Shown: positions 1-10,182, counted from the stretch's first letter. The stretch is 64,000 nucleotides of DNA from Thalassospira sp. (GCF_030690045.1 NZ_JAUYHK010000021.1:248001-312000); one strand, 5' to 3'. Notes: generated by a model not told the origin, from the sequence alone. Numbers and translations are program-made.

Positions 1-1098
1 TTGGTTCTGATTGTCATGGCGGTTCTGTTTGGCGGTACTCTGTCGCGGATGATCGCAACACCGATCCGCAAAATGACCGAGGCGATGGGCAGTCTGGCAT
101 CGGGCAATCTGGATGTCGAAATTCTGGAAATGCAGCGCAATGACGAAGTGGGCGCAATGGCGAAATCCTTGGAGGTTTTCCGCGAAAATGCCCGTGAACG
201 CGCCCGGATGACCGAACAGGAACGTCTTGAGGCCGAACGGCAGACCCAGCGCAACAAGCGCATGGGCGAACTGACCGCCGGGTTTGACCGCAAGATTCAG
301 GAAGTTCTGGTGGCGGTCAGCGGTGCCTTGGGCGAAGTACGTCAGGCATCGGAAAAACTGTCGGGCCATTCCGAACAGGCCAATCAGGATGCCCGTAATG
401 TGGCCGAACAGGCGCATGAATCCTCGGCCAATATCGAAACCGTGGCATCGGCAACCGCCGAATTGTCATCGTCGATTGCCGAAATTTCATCGCAGATCGC
501 CCGTGTGACCCATGTCACCCAGCAGGCGGTGGCCGATACCGAACGCACCAATGCCCGTGTGGAAATGTTGAACGAGGCCGCGCAAAGTGTCGGCGAGGTT
601 GTCAGCCTGATCAGCGACATTGCCGATCAGACCAATCTTCTGGCCCTTAATGCCACGATTGAATCGGCGCGGGCCGGTGAGGCGGGCAAGGGTTTTGCTG
701 TGGTGGCGAACGAGGTCAAAAATCTGGCATCGCAAACCGTCAAGGCAACCGAACAGATCACGGTCAAAATCACCGAAATGCAGTCGGAAACCGGGGCGGC
801 GGCCGATGCGGTACGCGGATTTGCCCAAACGATTCAGCAGATTGATGAACTGATGGCCGCCGTGGCCAGTGCGGTCGAAGAACAGGGTGCCGCGACCGAG
901 GAAATATCGCGCAGTGTCGAAGGGGCCGCGAATGGCAATATTGCGATTAGCAATGCCGTTAAAAACGTGGCGCAATCGACCACCGAAAGCGGCAGCCTGT
1001 CACATGGTCAGCTTGATTGTGTCGGGCGTCTTGCCGCCGCCAATGACGAATTGCGCACCCATGTTGATGGTTTTTTAAGCGACGTCAAAAGCGTTTAG
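1..1098 (+). CDS. Methyl-accepting chemotaxis protein, C-terminal part (5' end outside window)
   Basis: Chemoreceptor signalling protein that controls the CheA kinase at the cytoplasmic face of the inner membrane. What is present is the end of a transmembrane helix (about residues 1-15), a HAMP domain (about 16-70, with PIRKMTEAM and GNLDVEI), a coiled-coil linker, and the MCP hairpin whose tip reads [20 protein letters not shown] near residues 210-230. The first transmembrane segment and any sensor domain must lie before base 1, so the gene is cut by the window edge and the TTG at base 1 is probably not its start. The ligand cannot be inferred. The stop overlaps by 4 bp the end of the convergent acetyltransferase-like gene. 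Confidence 0.93.
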   Translation: MVLIVMAVLFGGTLSRMIATPIRKMTEAMGSLASGNLDVEILEMQRNDEVGAMAKSLEVFRENARERARMTEQERLEAERQTQRNKRMGELTAGFDRKIQEVLVAVSGALGEVRQASEKLSGHSEQANQDARNVAEQAHESSANIETVASATAELSSSIAEISSQIARVTHVTQQAVADTERTNARVEMLNEAAQSVGEVVSLISDIADQTNLLALNATIESARAGEAGKGFAVVANEVKNLASQTVKATEQITVKITEMQSETGAAADAVRGFAQTIQQIDELMAAVASAVEEQGAATEEISRSVEGAANGNIAISNAVKNVAQSTTESGSLSHGQLDCVGRLAAANDELRTHVDGFLSDVKSV

Positions 1099-2279
1099 GT
1101 CCGATCATCGCCCTGTTGCCCGGTTTGGCGATAGGGCGAATGTTCGGTTTTCAGATAGTCAGAACTGGCATATATGCTGGCCCGCTCCTGATCCAGGAAG
1201 CGGGCCACGGCATTTCTAAGGCCGGGATCGCGGATCAGATGGGCGGAATGGGTCAGAACCGGTTCATAACCGCGCTGGATTTTATGTTCGCCCTGTGCCC
1301 CGGCCTCGACGGTTTTCAGGTTCCGGGCAATCGCAATGTCGATGGCCTGATAATAACAGGTTTCAAAATGCAAAAGCGGGGTGCGGTCGATTGTGCCCCA
1401 GTTGCGGCCATAAAGGGTATCCGCCCCGATCAGGTTAAGCGCCCCCGCCACCATCTCGCCATCCTTGTGCGCGCTGACCAGAATCACCTTGTCGCGCAGT
1501 CTTTCATGCAGCAATTCAAAAAAGGCACGGGTCAGATAGGGCGTGCCCCATTTGCGGTCCGATGTATCGCGGTAAAAATGATAAAACCGGTCCCAGTGCC
1601 GGGGATGCAGATCATCCCCCGATAGCGGGGCAAAGCTGTATCCCGCCTCGATCACCTGGCGGCGTTCCTTGCGCAGGTTTTTGCGTTTGCGCGAATTCAG
1701 GGCGCCCAGAAAATCATCAAAGCTCTGATATCCCTGATTTTGCCAGTGATATTGCAAACCGATCCGCCCCAGAAATCCCTGATCCTCCAGCGCGGTTCTC
1801 TCATCTTCGCTGCAAAAGGTAATATGCAGGGATGACACGCCCAGTTTTTCCGGCAATGCCATCAGGCCGCGCATCAAAAGGGCGTGCAATGATGGGGCAT
1901 CGGGATGGTCGGCCTGCACCAGAAGGCGCGGGCCGGGCACCGGCGAAAAAGGAACCGCGACCTGTAATTTCGGGTAATATTGGCCCCCGGCACGCTCAAA
2001 GGCTTCGGCCCAGTTCCAGTCAAACACATATTCGCCGTATGAATGCGATTTGACATAGATCGGCACAATCCCGGCAATCTTGCCGTCCTCTTCTTCGGCA
2101 ACCAGATGCATCGGGTGCCAGCCATTTTCAGCCGCCACCGATCCGCTGTCTTCAAGGGCCGACAGAAAGGCAAAACTGACAAAGGGATTGCAATCCCCCG
2201 CACAGCGATCCCATGCGGCGGCACCAATGTCATGGATATTGGTGACTGTTTTAAGGACGGGTTGCGCCGTAATTTTCAA
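1095..2279 (-). CDS. GNAT/FemAB-like protein of the DUF482 type
   Basis: A 394-residue protein resembling the DUF482 family (called peptidogalycan biosynthesis protein in many annotations), related to acyl- and aminoacyl-transferases of the FemAB/GNAT fold. Visible family features are the basic segment [13 protein letters not shown] near residue 195, which fits CoA or aminoacyl-tRNA handling, a C-terminal acetyltransferase-like half with [14 protein letters not shown], and the [15 protein letters not shown] motif near residue 340. There is no signal peptide, so it is probably cytosolic. The substrate of this family is not established. It is transcribed convergently with the chemoreceptor and divergently from serA. 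Confidence 0.8.
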   Translation of the reverse strand: MKITAQPVLKTVTNIHDIGAAAWDRCAGDCNPFVSFAFLSALEDSGSVAAENGWHPMHLVAEEEDGKIAGIVPIYVKSHSYGEYVFDWNWAEAFERAGGQYYPKLQVAVPFSPVPGPRLLVQADHPDAPSLHALLMRGLMALPEKLGVSSLHITFCSEDERTALEDQGFLGRIGLQYHWQNQGYQSFDDFLGALNSRKRKNLRKERRQVIEAGYSFAPLSGDDLHPRHWDRFYHFYRDTSDRKWGTPYLTRAFFELLHERLRDKVILVSAHKDGEMVAGALNLIGADTLYGRNWGTIDRTPLLHFETCYYQAIDIAIARNLKTVEAGAQGEHKIQRGYEPVLTHSAHLIRDPGLRNAVARFLDQERASIYASSDYLKTEHSPYRQTGQQGDDRT

Positions 2280-2474
2280 ATCCCCCTGTTGCGGTCTGTC
2301 GGTCTTGTCATGGATATACGCAATACCCGGTACATGCGTTCAGAAGATAGGCGCAATGCGTCATCGTGCAAGGGAAAGCCTTTGACGCGGGCAGGCTTAG
2401 GCCCTATTTCATGAAACGCAATGGCAAAGGGATCGACCCTGTGCCTCTTTCGCGAAGAAAAAGGATGGTGCGCC

Positions 2475-3716
2475 GTGAACAGCAAACTTTCGTTTGAAAA
2501 GGACAAGATCAAGATTGTCCTGCTCGAAGGTATCCATGAAAACGCTGTAAAAATGTTCCGTGATGCCGGTTATTCCAATGTGGATCATTACCCGGCGGCA
2601 CTGGATGCGGATGAATTGAAATCCGTTGTCTCCGAAGCACATTTTCTGGGCATTCGTTCCCGCACCAAACTGACCGAAGAAATTATCGAAGCGGCCCCGA
2701 AACTGACCTCGATTGGCTGTTTTTGTATCGGCACCAATCAGGTTGACCTCAAGGCAGCCGCCATGCGTGGCATTCCGGTGTTTAACGCACCCTATTCCAA
2801 TACCCGTTCGGTGGCCGAACTGGTACTGGGTCAGATCATCATGCTGATGCGCGGGATTCCGCAACGCAATGCCGCCGCCCATGCCGGGGGTTGGCTTAAA
2901 AATGCGCAAGGGTCCTTTGAGGCGCGCGGCAAGACGCTGGGCATCATCGGATATGGCCATATCGGATCGCAATTATCGGTTCTGGCGGAATCGCTGGGCA
3001 TGAATGTGATTTATTACGATGTGATCAACAAACTGGCGCTGGGCAATGCCTCATCCTGTTCAACGATGGATGAATTGCTGGCGCGCGCCGATGTGGTGTC
3101 GTTGCATGTGCCATCCACCGAACAGACCAAAAACATGATCACGGCGGCCGAAATCGCCAAAATGAAACCCGGTGCGCATCTGATCAATGCGGCGCGTGGT
3201 AATGTCATCAATATTGATGATCTGGCCGCTGCCCTTGAACGCGGCCATCTGGCCGGGGCGGCACTGGATGTTTTCCCGGTCGAACCGGCGGGCAAGGATG
3301 AAGAATTCATCTCGCCCTTGCGTGGCATGACCAATGTGATCCTGACCCCGCATATCGGCGGATCGACCCAGGAAGCACAGGAAAATATCGGCCTTGAAGT
3401 CGCCGACAAGCTGATCACCTATTCCGACAATGGATCAACCCTGGGCGCGGTCAATTTCCCCGAGGTATCCCTGCCGGTCAAGGATCGCAAACATACCCGT
3501 TTCATGCATATTCACCGCAACGTGCCGGGTGTGTTGTCAAAGATCAACGATGTCTTTGCCTCGCGTGGCATGAATATCAGCGGGCAGTATCTGCGCTCCG
3601 AAGGCGGCGTCGGCTATGTCGTGGTCGAAGTTGACGAAGAAATCAAACCGGGCCTTGGCGTGCGCAAGGAACTCGAAGCCATCGACGGAACGTTGCGCGT
3701 GCGCTTTCTGTTCTGA
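2475..3716 (+). CDS. serA: D-3-phosphoglycerate dehydrogenase
   Basis: Catalyses the NAD-dependent oxidation of 3-phosphoglycerate, the first committed step of serine synthesis, in the cytosol. The protein from this GTG start is 413 residues, close to the short E. coli-type enzyme. It shows the substrate-binding segment CFCIGTNQVDL, the nucleotide-binding loop GYGHIGSQ near residue 155, the catalytic region NAARGNVINIDDL, PHIGGSTQEAQENIG with the catalytic His, and a C-terminal ACT domain beginning near HTRFMHIHRNVPGVL, the usual serine-feedback site. The GTG start was chosen over the ATG 54 bases upstream because AAGGA precedes it by about 9 bases and the N-terminus then aligns with SerA. 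A strong terminator follows. Confidence 0.96.
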   Translation: MNSKLSFEKDKIKIVLLEGIHENAVKMFRDAGYSNVDHYPAALDADELKSVVSEAHFLGIRSRTKLTEEIIEAAPKLTSIGCFCIGTNQVDLKAAAMRGIPVFNAPYSNTRSVAELVLGQIIMLMRGIPQRNAAAHAGGWLKNAQGSFEARGKTLGIIGYGHIGSQLSVLAESLGMNVIYYDVINKLALGNASSCSTMDELLARADVVSLHVPSTEQTKNMITAAEIAKMKPGAHLINAARGNVINIDDLAAALERGHLAGAALDVFPVEPAGKDEEFISPLRGMTNVILTPHIGGSTQEAQENIGLEVADKLITYSDNGSTLGAVNFPEVSLPVKDRKHTRFMHIHRNVPGVLSKINDVFASRGMNISGQYLRSEGGVGYVVVEVDEEIKPGLGVRKELEAIDGTLRVRFLF

Positions 3717-3738
3717 TCGACCGGATATCGAACATACA

Positions 3739-3771
3739 AGGCAGGGCATGAATTGTGCCCTGCCTTTTTTA
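3739..3771 (+). terminator. Rho-independent terminator of serA
   Basis: AGGCAGGGCA and TGCCCTGCCT form a stem around a short AT-rich loop, followed directly by a run of T residues. It lies 22 bases after the serA stop. Confidence 0.92.
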
Positions 3772-3784
3772 TGTGTCGATTATG

Positions 3785-3865
3785 ACAAAAACAATACCAT
3801 TTGTTAAATTGGTATTTAATTTTCAGAAAATGGTAATATTTGGTATTAAATAGGTATTTGATTCA
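3785..3865 (+). promoter_or_regulatory. AT-rich upstream region with repeated GGTATT
   Basis: The leader before the DUF218 gene is strikingly AT-rich against its surroundings. GGTATT occurs at 3811, 3842 and 3853, and its complement AATACC at 3793. A possible -10 element TAATAT lies at 3834-3839; no convincing -35 is spaced correctly. The repeats could be operator sites for a regulator of the downstream gene, but this is inference from repetition alone. Confidence 0.4.
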
Positions 3866-3925
3866 TTGTCTGCCTGTGGTTTCATGGGGTGTCGAATTTC
3901 CGGCATGATTGCTATGGAGCGGAAA

Positions 3926-4996
3926 ATGAAACTGACAAAAATTCTGAAGGTTGGGTGTTTTGCAACGGCACTGTCGCTCAGCGCGGCAACGATGACGATC
4001 CCGGCATTTGCCGCCGATCCCGCCGATGCGGCGCGCATTCGCGAACTGGTTGATACTGGTATGCAATATTACTGGTCGGGCGGGGATATCAAAAAGGCCG
4101 AGGCCGAGGTGTTCAAGGGCATCACCCTGCATGGCCGTTACGATGTCGTCGAAAAGGCCTTTGCCGAGGCCAGCAGCCTTGCCCCGGAACGTCTTGATCT
4201 GCGCTATGGCATTGCATCGGCGCAAATTCTTCAGAAAAACCTTGAAGGGGCGGTCGAAACCTATCAATCAATTACCCGCGTTGATCCCAAGGCATTTGAT
4301 GCCTATGCGTGGCTGGCGGCGATTGCGCATATTCAGGGCAATGAGGCGTCCTATCGCAATTATCTGGACGCGATGGCCGGGATTGACCGCGATCTGGCAA
4401 GCCTTTATCGCAAACGCTTTAACCGGGCGGACCAGATCATGGCAACCGCACCCAATGCCGATGTTCCGGCCCTGTCGGGCAATCCGACCATTGTGGTTCT
4501 GGGCTATGCCCTGGCCGAAGATGGCAGCATCCGCGAACCCTTGATGCAGCGTCTGGAAGTGGCCCTGAAAGCCGCGCAGGCCAATCCGTCGGCACGGGTG
4601 ATGGTCACCGGCGGACAACCGCAATCGGGCGTGACCGAGGGCGATGTCATGATGCGCTGGCTGGTCGAACAGGGGATTGATCGCGACCGTATCATGGTCG
4701 AGGACAAATCCAAGGATACGGTGGGCAATGTATTGAACATCGCCAATCTTCTGGAACGCCATACCGCCGATCAGGTTATTCTGATCACCAGTGCCAGCCA
4801 TATGCGCCGGGCGCAAACCCTTCTGGAAGATGCCCTGTGGCAATATGATCTGGATGCGCCGGTATATCCGGTAATCGCCCTTGATTTTGCAACGATGGAC
4901 GAGGCAAGCGTGGTCAGCGATGCCGAAAGAATGGTGGTCTATCGCGATATGTTGCGGGTATCGGGCCTTTGGGCGTTTCCGGGTATCCAGCAATAA
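3926..4996 (+). CDS. Secreted TPR-DUF218 (YdcF/ElyC-like) protein
   Basis: A 356-residue protein with a clear signal peptide (MKLTKILKV followed by a hydrophobic stretch ending in IPAFA before ADPADA), predicted to be periplasmic. Residues about 30-170 look like TPR-type helical repeats. Residues about 195-340 form a DUF218 domain with IVVLGYAL, VMVTGGQPQSG, and EDKSKDTVGN followed by ITSASHMRRA, the conserved features of the YdcF/SanA/ElyC family linked to envelope integrity. The ATG was chosen because GGAG lies 6 bases upstream and the signal peptide begins there; upstream in-frame starts lack both. The biochemical activity of the family is not settled. The gene stands alone with its own AT-rich leader. 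Confidence 0.85.
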   Translation: MKLTKILKVGCFATALSLSAATMTIPAFAADPADAARIRELVDTGMQYYWSGGDIKKAEAEVFKGITLHGRYDVVEKAFAEASSLAPERLDLRYGIASAQILQKNLEGAVETYQSITRVDPKAFDAYAWLAAIAHIQGNEASYRNYLDAMAGIDRDLASLYRKRFNRADQIMATAPNADVPALSGNPTIVVLGYALAEDGSIREPLMQRLEVALKAAQANPSARVMVTGGQPQSGVTEGDVMMRWLVEQGIDRDRIMVEDKSKDTVGNVLNIANLLERHTADQVILITSASHMRRAQTLLEDALWQYDLDAPVYPVIALDFATMDEASVVSDAERMVVYRDMLRVSGLWAFPGIQQ

Positions 4997-5018
4997 CCGG
5001 TTTGCCGGAACACCAGGT

Positions 5019-5053
5019 AAAGCCCGGTGGCGTTACGCGCCATCGGGCTTTTG
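5019..5053. terminator. Shared terminator between DUF218 gene and aat
   Basis: AAGCCCGGTGGCG pairs with CGCCATCGGGCTT (one wobble pair) and is followed by TTTGTTTT on the + strand. It overlaps the last codons of aat on the - strand, so it serves the + strand gene and possibly both. Confidence 0.8.
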
Positions 5054-5701
5054 TTTTGGATCGGTACCCAGCAGGACAGCTTCGATAATGGCGTTTTCGG
5101 CCTCGAAGGGCAGGGTGGCGCGACCGGCGAGGGCGCGGGCCAGTTCGATGCGGTATTTTTCGCGCGAAATTTCAATGACACCAAACTGTTTGAGGTGATC
5201 ATTGACGAACTGGGTATCAAGCAGGGTAAACCCGCCCTGTCTGAGCAAGGCCACCAGATGCACAAGTGCGACCTTGGAGGCATTGGTGGCGCGTGAAAAC
5301 ATGCTTTCGCCAAAAAAGACCTGCCCCAGACTGACACCATAAAGGCCACCGACCAGTTCCCCGTCCAGCCAGGCTTCGACCGAATGGGCGCATCCCATGT
5401 CATGCAGCGCGCAATAGGCATTGCGGATACCGGGATTGATCCATGTTTCGGCGCGGTTGCCGGTCGGGGTGGCACAGGCCTCGATCACGTCGCGAAAGGC
5501 GGTGTTGACATGGATGCGGAACCCGCCATGCCGGACGGCCTTGCGCAGGCTGCGCGGCACATGAAACCCGTCCAGCGGCAAGACACCACGCCATTCCGGA
5601 TCAATCCAGTACAGCGTTGGATCATCATGGCTTTCGGCCATCGGAAACAGTCCGACGGAATAAGCCCGGATCAGCAAATCGGGTGTCAGTTGACTGGACA
5701 T
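5033..5701 (-). CDS. aat: Leucyl/phenylalanyl-tRNA-protein transferase
   Basis: Transfers Leu or Phe from aminoacyl-tRNA to N-terminal Lys or Arg of proteins, creating N-degrons for ClpAP in the cytosol. The 222-residue length matches the family. Typical features are the N-terminal LLIRAYSVGLFPMAES, YWIDPEWRGVLPLDG, the core EAWLDGELVGGLYGVSLGQ and FFGESMFSRATNASK, and LLDTQFVNDHLKQFG near the C-terminus. It appears to be a single-gene unit; a 139-base gap containing the accC terminator separates it from the upstream accC gene. Confidence 0.96.
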   Translation of the reverse strand: MSSQLTPDLLIRAYSVGLFPMAESHDDPTLYWIDPEWRGVLPLDGFHVPRSLRKAVRHGGFRIHVNTAFRDVIEACATPTGNRAETWINPGIRNAYCALHDMGCAHSVEAWLDGELVGGLYGVSLGQVFFGESMFSRATNASKVALVHLVALLRQGGFTLLDTQFVNDHLKQFGVIEISREKYRIELARALAGRATLPFEAENAIIEAVLLGTDPKQKPDGA

Positions 5702-5790
5702 GATGGCGGCTATGATCTTGCTGTCTCCAACACAGGTGATTGTATGGATATGTGGTATTTCGCGTCGTCCGACAAGATATGTTATGCCAA

Positions 5791-5819
5791 GAAAAACGGG
5801 GGCGCGATGGCCCCCGTCT
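5791..5819 (-). terminator. Terminator of aroQ-accB-accC operon
   Basis: Read on the - strand, ACGGGGGC, a short loop and GCCCCCGT form a GC-rich hairpin followed by TTTTTC, placed about 20 bases after the accC stop. Confidence 0.88.
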
Positions 5820-5840
5820 GGTAAACCGGCCCGCAGGCGG

Positions 5841-7184
5841 TTATTTTTTCATTCCCATGAATTTTTCCAGCCAGTGGATGTCGTAATCCCCTTTCTGAAT
5901 GTCTTCATTCATCAACAACCGTTGATGCAGCGGAATGGTGGTTTTGATGCCGCCAATCGCATATTCGGCCAGCGCCCGGCGCAGCCGCATCATGCATTCC
6001 TGCCGATCACGGCCATGCACAATCAGCTTGGCGATCATGCTGTCATAATAGGGCGGGATCGAATAACCGGTATAAATGCCGCTATCGACCCGCACACCAA
6101 GGCCACCCGGCGCATGATATTCGGTAATTTTGCCCGGCGAGGGGGCAAAGGTTTCCGGGTCTTCGGCATTGATGCGGCATTCAATCGCATGGCCCTGAAT
6201 TTCGATATCCTTTTGGGTAAAGGACAATTCAAGACCGGCTGCTACACGGATCTGTTCACGCACCAGATCGACCCCGGTGATCGCTTCGGTCACCGGATGT
6301 TCGACCTGAAGGCGGGTATTCATTTCGATGAAATAAAATTCGCCATTTTCAAACAGAAATTCGATGGTGCCTGCATTGCGATAACCCATGCCGATCATCG
6401 CATTGGCAACCGTGGTGCCGATGCGTTCGCGTTCTTCGGGCGTCAGGGTCGGTGACGGGGCTTCTTCCAACACTTTCTGATGGCGGCGCTGCAACGAACA
6501 ATCGCGTTCAAACAGATGCACGGCATTGCCATGCGAATCGCCAATCACCTGCAATTCAATATGGCGCGGCTTGGCAAGGTACTTTTCAATATACACCGCT
6601 GCATTGCCAAAATTCTGCATGGCTTCCTTGCGGGTCATCGAAAAGGCTTCGGCCAGTTCTTCGTCGCGTTCGACCACTTTCATGCCACGGCCGCCACCGC
6701 CACCCGATGCCTTGATCAGGACCGGATAACCGATTTCCGCCGCACATTTGCGGGCTTCTTCAACCGATGTGATTTCCCCGGCCGATCCCGGAACAACCGG
6801 AATACCCAATTTTTCGGCGGTCTGCTTTGCTGCAATCTTGTCGCCCATCGTCCGGATATGTTCCGGGGTCGGGCCGATAAAAACAAACCCGTGTTCCTCG
6901 ACCATCGCCGCGAAATCGGCACTTTCCGACAAAAAGCCGTAACCGGGATGAATGGCTTCGGCCCCGGTAATTTCGGCCGCGGTCAGAATGGCCGGGATAT
7001 TCAGGTAACTGTCCTTGGACGATGCCGGTCCGATACAGACGGCTTCGTCGGCCAGACGCACATGCATGGCATTGGCATCGGCGGTGGAATGCACCGCAAC
7101 GGTTTTGATGCCCATTTCGCGGCAGGCGCGCTGAATGCGCAACGCAATTTCACCGCGATTGGCAATCAGGATTTTATCGAACAT
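5841..7184 (-). CDS. accC: Acetyl-CoA carboxylase, biotin carboxylase subunit
   Basis: ATP-dependent carboxylation of the biotin carried by AccB, first half of the acetyl-CoA carboxylase reaction that starts fatty acid synthesis. At 447 residues it is the free-standing bacterial form. It begins [20 protein letters not shown] and shows the ATP-grasp lid [14 protein letters not shown], the [13 protein letters not shown] strand, [13 protein letters not shown], and [16 protein letters not shown] with metal- and bicarbonate-binding residues. It is the last gene of an aroQ-accB-accC cluster, 17 bases after accB. Confidence 0.98.
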   Translation of the reverse strand: MFDKILIANRGEIALRIQRACREMGIKTVAVHSTADANAMHVRLADEAVCIGPASSKDSYLNIPAILTAAEITGAEAIHPGYGFLSESADFAAMVEEHGFVFIGPTPEHIRTMGDKIAAKQTAEKLGIPVVPGSAGEITSVEEARKCAAEIGYPVLIKASGGGGGRGMKVVERDEELAEAFSMTRKEAMQNFGNAAVYIEKYLAKPRHIELQVIGDSHGNAVHLFERDCSLQRRHQKVLEEAPSPTLTPEERERIGTTVANAMIGMGYRNAGTIEFLFENGEFYFIEMNTRLQVEHPVTEAITGVDLVREQIRVAAGLELSFTQKDIEIQGHAIECRINAEDPETFAPSPGKITEYHAPGGLGVRVDSGIYTGYSIPPYYDSMIAKLIVHGRDRQECMMRLRRALAEYAIGGIKTTIPLHQRLLMNEDIQKGDYDIHWLEKFMGMKK

Positions 7185-7201
7185 AACGTTCTTGCCCCAG
7201 T

Positions 7202-7648
7202 TTATTCAATGATGACCAGTGGCTCGTCATATTCGACCGGATTGCCGTCAATCGCAATAATCTGGGTGATTTTGCCGCTGCGGGTCGCCCGGATCGGATT
7301 GAAGGTTTTCATCGCTTCGATCAGCATCAGGGTCTGGCCTTCGGTGACGGTGGACCCGACCGAAACAAACGGTGCGGCACCCGGTTCGGGCGCGAAATAC
7401 ACGACACCGACCATCGGCGATTTGACACAGCCCGGATGGGCGGCACTGTCATTGACCGGGGCGGCCGCCGGGGCCGCTGTGGCCGGGGCATGATGTGCCG
7501 GGGCAGGGGCCGCTGCAACCATCGTGCCCTGACGGACAACACGAATGCGATTGTCACCGGCGGCGACTTCGATTTCGGTCAGATTGGTTTCGTCCAGCAG
7601 ATCGGCGAGCTGGCGAATGGCGTCATTGTCAATGTTGAACTTGCTCAT
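7202..7648 (-). CDS. accB: Biotin carboxyl carrier protein of acetyl-CoA carboxylase
   Basis: Carries the biotin that shuttles the carboxyl group from AccC to the carboxyltransferase. The 148-residue protein has an N-terminal oligomerisation segment (about residues 1-45), an Ala/Pro-rich flexible linker (about 48-75), and a C-terminal biotinyl domain with the biotinylation motif [10 protein letters not shown]; the Lys is the attachment site. It lies between aroQ and accC with short gaps on either side, consistent with one operon. Confidence 0.97.
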   Translation of the reverse strand: MSKFNIDNDAIRQLADLLDETNLTEIEVAAGDNRIRVVRQGTMVAAAPAPAHHAPATAAPAAAPVNDSAAHPGCVKSPMVGVVYFAPEPGAAPFVSVGSTVTEGQTLMLIEAMKTFNPIRATRSGKITQIIAIDGNPVEYDEPLVIIE

Positions 7649-7660
7649 TGCTCTTATCTT

Positions 7661-8107
7661 TTATGAATGTGTATCGGTCAGTTGCTTGATGGCATCAAGT
7701 GCCAGAACATAACCCTGCGGACCAAATCCGCAAATCATGCCTTTTGCAACCTTGGAAACATAGGAATGATGTCTGAACTCATCCCGCTGATGAATATTTG
7801 ATAAGTGAACTTCGACGACCGGCAGATCGGATGCCAGCAAGGCATCCAGAATTGCGACCGAGGTGTGCGTATATGCCGCAGCATTGATAATAATGCCAGA
7901 AGCTTCGTTACGGGCCTGTTGAATCCAGTCAACCAGAACACCTTCATGATTGCTTTGACGAAAGACAACCGCAAGACCGATGGCCGCACCATGTTTCAGG
8001 CACATGGCCTCGACATCCTGCAAGGTCGTCGCGCCATAGATTTCCGGCTGACGATGTCCAAGCAGGTTCAGGTTCGGCCCATTTAAAATGAAGACGGGTT
8101 TTGTCAT
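7661..8107 (-). CDS. aroQ: Type II 3-dehydroquinate dehydratase
   Basis: Dehydrates 3-dehydroquinate to 3-dehydroshikimate in the shikimate pathway. The 148-residue protein has the diagnostic motifs [66 protein letters not shown] and [12 protein letters not shown]; catalytic Tyr (EIYG) and His (VHLSN) are in place. The ATG is preferred to a GTG four codons upstream because the protein then begins [10 protein letters not shown]. The aroQ-accB-accC order is common in proteobacteria and fits a single transcript from upstream of aroQ. Confidence 0.97.
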   Translation of the reverse strand: MTKPVFILNGPNLNLLGHRQPEIYGATTLQDVEAMCLKHGAAIGLAVVFRQSNHEGVLVDWIQQARNEASGIIINAAAYTHTSVAILDALLASDLPVVEVHLSNIHQRDEFRHHSYVSKVAKGMICGFGPQGYVLALDAIKQLTDTHS

Positions 8108-8326
8108 CCGGTTCCACACACCCTAAAGTTTGTGATGCGTTTATATCACGACGATAGTCTAACGCAATGTTGCATTCCGGGCTTTTCCGGGTTTCTTGTG
8201 CGATGCGGCCCTGTTCGCATTGCATGGCAGAAACCGCCGATCACAGCTTGCGTCGCGCGGCGGCCCTGCGCATACTGCGCGCCAGAAAATTAAAATTTGA
8301 TGATATCGCGAGGATTTGACAAAAAG

Positions 8327-9322
8327 ATGCGCCTTACGATCAACGGTGAAGACCGCACCATTCATAATGCCGCCAGCGTCGCAGACCTTTTGGGCGAACT
8401 TGATATTGTCGCGACCAAGGTCGCGGTGGAACGCAATCTGGAAATCGTGCCGAAAACCGCCTATGCCGATACGGTGCTGGCCGATGGTGACCGTCTGGAA
8501 ATTGTGCATTTCATCGGGGGTGGGTCGCCTGCCGCCGATCTGGCCGCGGCGGCGGATGACGGATTTGTCGTTGCCGGGCATAAATTTTCGTCGCGTCTGC
8601 TGGTCGGGACCGGCAAATACAAGGATTTCGAGGAAACCCGCATTGCGATTGAAGAATCCGGGGCGGAAATCGTCACCGTTGCCGTGCGCCGGGTCAATGT
8701 CAGCGATCCGGGGCAGCCGATGCTGGTCGATTTTGTCGATCCGAAAAAATACACCTATCTGCCCAATACGGCGGGCTGTTTTACCGCCGATGATGCGGTG
8801 CGCACCCTGCGCCTTGCGCGCGAGGCCGGGGGATGGAATTTGGTAAAACTCGAAGTTCTGGGCGATCAGAAAACGCTGTATCCCAATATGCCCGAAACGC
8901 TGAAAGCCGCCGAATCCCTGATCCGTGACGGGTTTGATGTGATGGTTTATTGCAGCGACGATCTGATCCAGGCGAAAATGCTCGAAGATATGGGATGTGT
9001 GGCGATCATGCCGTTGGGGTCCCTGATCGGATCGGGCATGGGGATTTTGAACCCGGTCAATATCATGCTGATCAAGGAAAACGCCAAGGTGCCGGTTCTG
9101 GTCGATGCCGGGGTGGGGACGGCATCCGATGCGGCGGTGGCGATGGAGCTGGGCTGTGACGGGGTGTTGATGAACACCGCCATTGCCGGGGCGCGTGATC
9201 CGATCCGCATGGCGCGGGCGATGAAACATGCGGTGATTGCCGGGCGTGAATCCTTTCTGGCCGGGCGGATGCCGCGCAAAAAATACGCCGATCCGTCCTC
9301 ACCATTGGCCGGGATCATCTGA
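8327..9322 (+). CDS. thiG: ThiS-ThiG fusion: sulfur carrier and thiazole synthase
   Basis: Makes the thiazole ring of thiamine from deoxyxylulose phosphate, dehydroglycine and sulfur delivered by ThiS thiocarboxylate. Residues 1-65 are a ThiS-like ubiquitin-fold unit ([20 protein letters not shown] through [11 protein letters not shown]). Residues about 75-331 are ThiG, with [14 protein letters not shown], the active-site region [42 protein letters not shown] and [17 protein letters not shown]. The start was set at the ThiS consensus rather than ten codons upstream. No TPP riboswitch was found in the roughly 200-base leader (no CTGAGA or ACCTGA-type core). A long palindromic terminator follows. 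Confidence 0.93.
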   Translation: MRLTINGEDRTIHNAASVADLLGELDIVATKVAVERNLEIVPKTAYADTVLADGDRLEIVHFIGGGSPAADLAAAADDGFVVAGHKFSSRLLVGTGKYKDFEETRIAIEESGAEIVTVAVRRVNVSDPGQPMLVDFVDPKKYTYLPNTAGCFTADDAVRTLRLAREAGGWNLVKLEVLGDQKTLYPNMPETLKAAESLIRDGFDVMVYCSDDLIQAKMLEDMGCVAIMPLGSLIGSGMGILNPVNIMLIKENAKVPVLVDAGVGTASDAAVAMELGCDGVLMNTAIAGARDPIRMARAMKHAVIAGRESFLAGRMPRKKYADPSSPLAGII

Positions 9323-9344
9323 TTTTCAGGAAAACCTGTTTATG

Positions 9345-9380
9345 ACAAAGGGCCGTTTCGAAATCGAAACGGCCCTTTGT
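9345..9380. terminator. Long palindromic terminator after thiSG
   Basis: A 17-base perfect stem (ACAAAGGGCCGTTTCGA and its complement) closes on a 2-base loop, between convergent thiSG and the DsbA-like gene. The T-tract is short on both strands, so it may act in both directions. Confidence 0.8.
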
Positions 9381-9426
9381 GGTTTGTTAGGATCGGGTAA
9401 TGATCACAACTGCATGTGCAGTAAAA

Positions 9427-10182
9427 TCAGGAAGCGTTTTCCAGCCCGGCCTGCACCAGCGCCTTGACCCGGTCCATATCGGCCCCGGAAACCAGTTGCC
9501 CGTCGATCAGAAAGGCCGGGGTGCCGGAAATGCCAACCGCGCGTGCCATCGCATTGTTTTGCGCCAGTGCGCCCAGAATTTCCTGGGACTCCATGTCGGT
9601 CCGCATTTGGGCGACATCAATCCCCAGATCGGCGGCGATTTCATCAATCCGGTCATTGTCCAGCAGGCCACGGCTATCCATAAAGGCGCGATGGATGTCG
9701 ATATATTTGCCCTGTTTGGCGGCGGCAAGGGCGGCGGCGGCGGCCACACCGGATTCTTCGCTCAGGATCGGGAATTCAACAAAAAGGGTGCGGACCTTGT
9801 TGTCGGAATTGTCGGCAATATCCATCAGGCCGTTAAAGGCCTGTTTGCAATAACCGCAATGATAATCGAAAAATTCAACAACCGTTACCGGGGCATCGAC
9901 CGGCCCCACCGACGGGATCGATGAATCCGTAACAACAGAATCCCAGACACTGATCAGCGCATCGGACTGACGCCGGGTCTGTTCAGCGGTTTGCCATGCC
10001 TGAACATTTTGCAGGGCACGCATCAGCACATCGGGGTTTTCCATCAGATATTGTTCAATGATGGCTTCGACTTCCTGTTTTTGCGCGCTATCAAGCGGTT
10101 CGGCTGCCCGAAGCGGCGTCAACGAAGTCGAAAGAAGGATGGCAGCAGCGCCAACAGAAATCTTCAGGAAATGCGAGGCCAT
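9427..10182 (-). CDS. Periplasmic DsbA-family thiol-disulfide oxidoreductase
   Basis: A 251-residue exported thioredoxin-fold protein. A signal peptide covers about residues 1-26 (LKISVGAAAILLSTSLTPLRAAEP). A helical stretch follows, then the thioredoxin core with VVEFFDYHCGYCKQAF; CGYC is the redox dithiol. The cis-Pro loop is GISGTPAFLIDG near residue 215. The architecture matches DsbA-like enzymes of the Com1 type. CGYC rather than CPHC suggests it may differ from classical DsbA in redox potential or act as an isomerase; this is inference. It is followed upstream by two co-oriented genes but with a 56-base gap. Confidence 0.93.
   Translation of the reverse strand: MASHFLKISVGAAAILLSTSLTPLRAAEPLDSAQKQEVEAIIEQYLMENPDVLMRALQNVQAWQTAEQTRRQSDALISVWDSVVTDSSIPSVGPVDAPVTVVEFFDYHCGYCKQAFNGLMDIADNSDNKVRTLFVEFPILSEESGVAAAAALAAAKQGKYIDIHRAFMDSRGLLDNDRIDEIAADLGIDVAQMRTDMESQEILGALAQNNAMARAVGISGTPAFLIDGQLVSGADMDRVKALVQAGLENAS

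Noticed and set aside
8120..8326. TPP riboswitch upstream of thiSG
   Set aside because: Thiamine genes often have one, but the conserved CTGAGA and ACCTGA-containing elements are not present in the leader.
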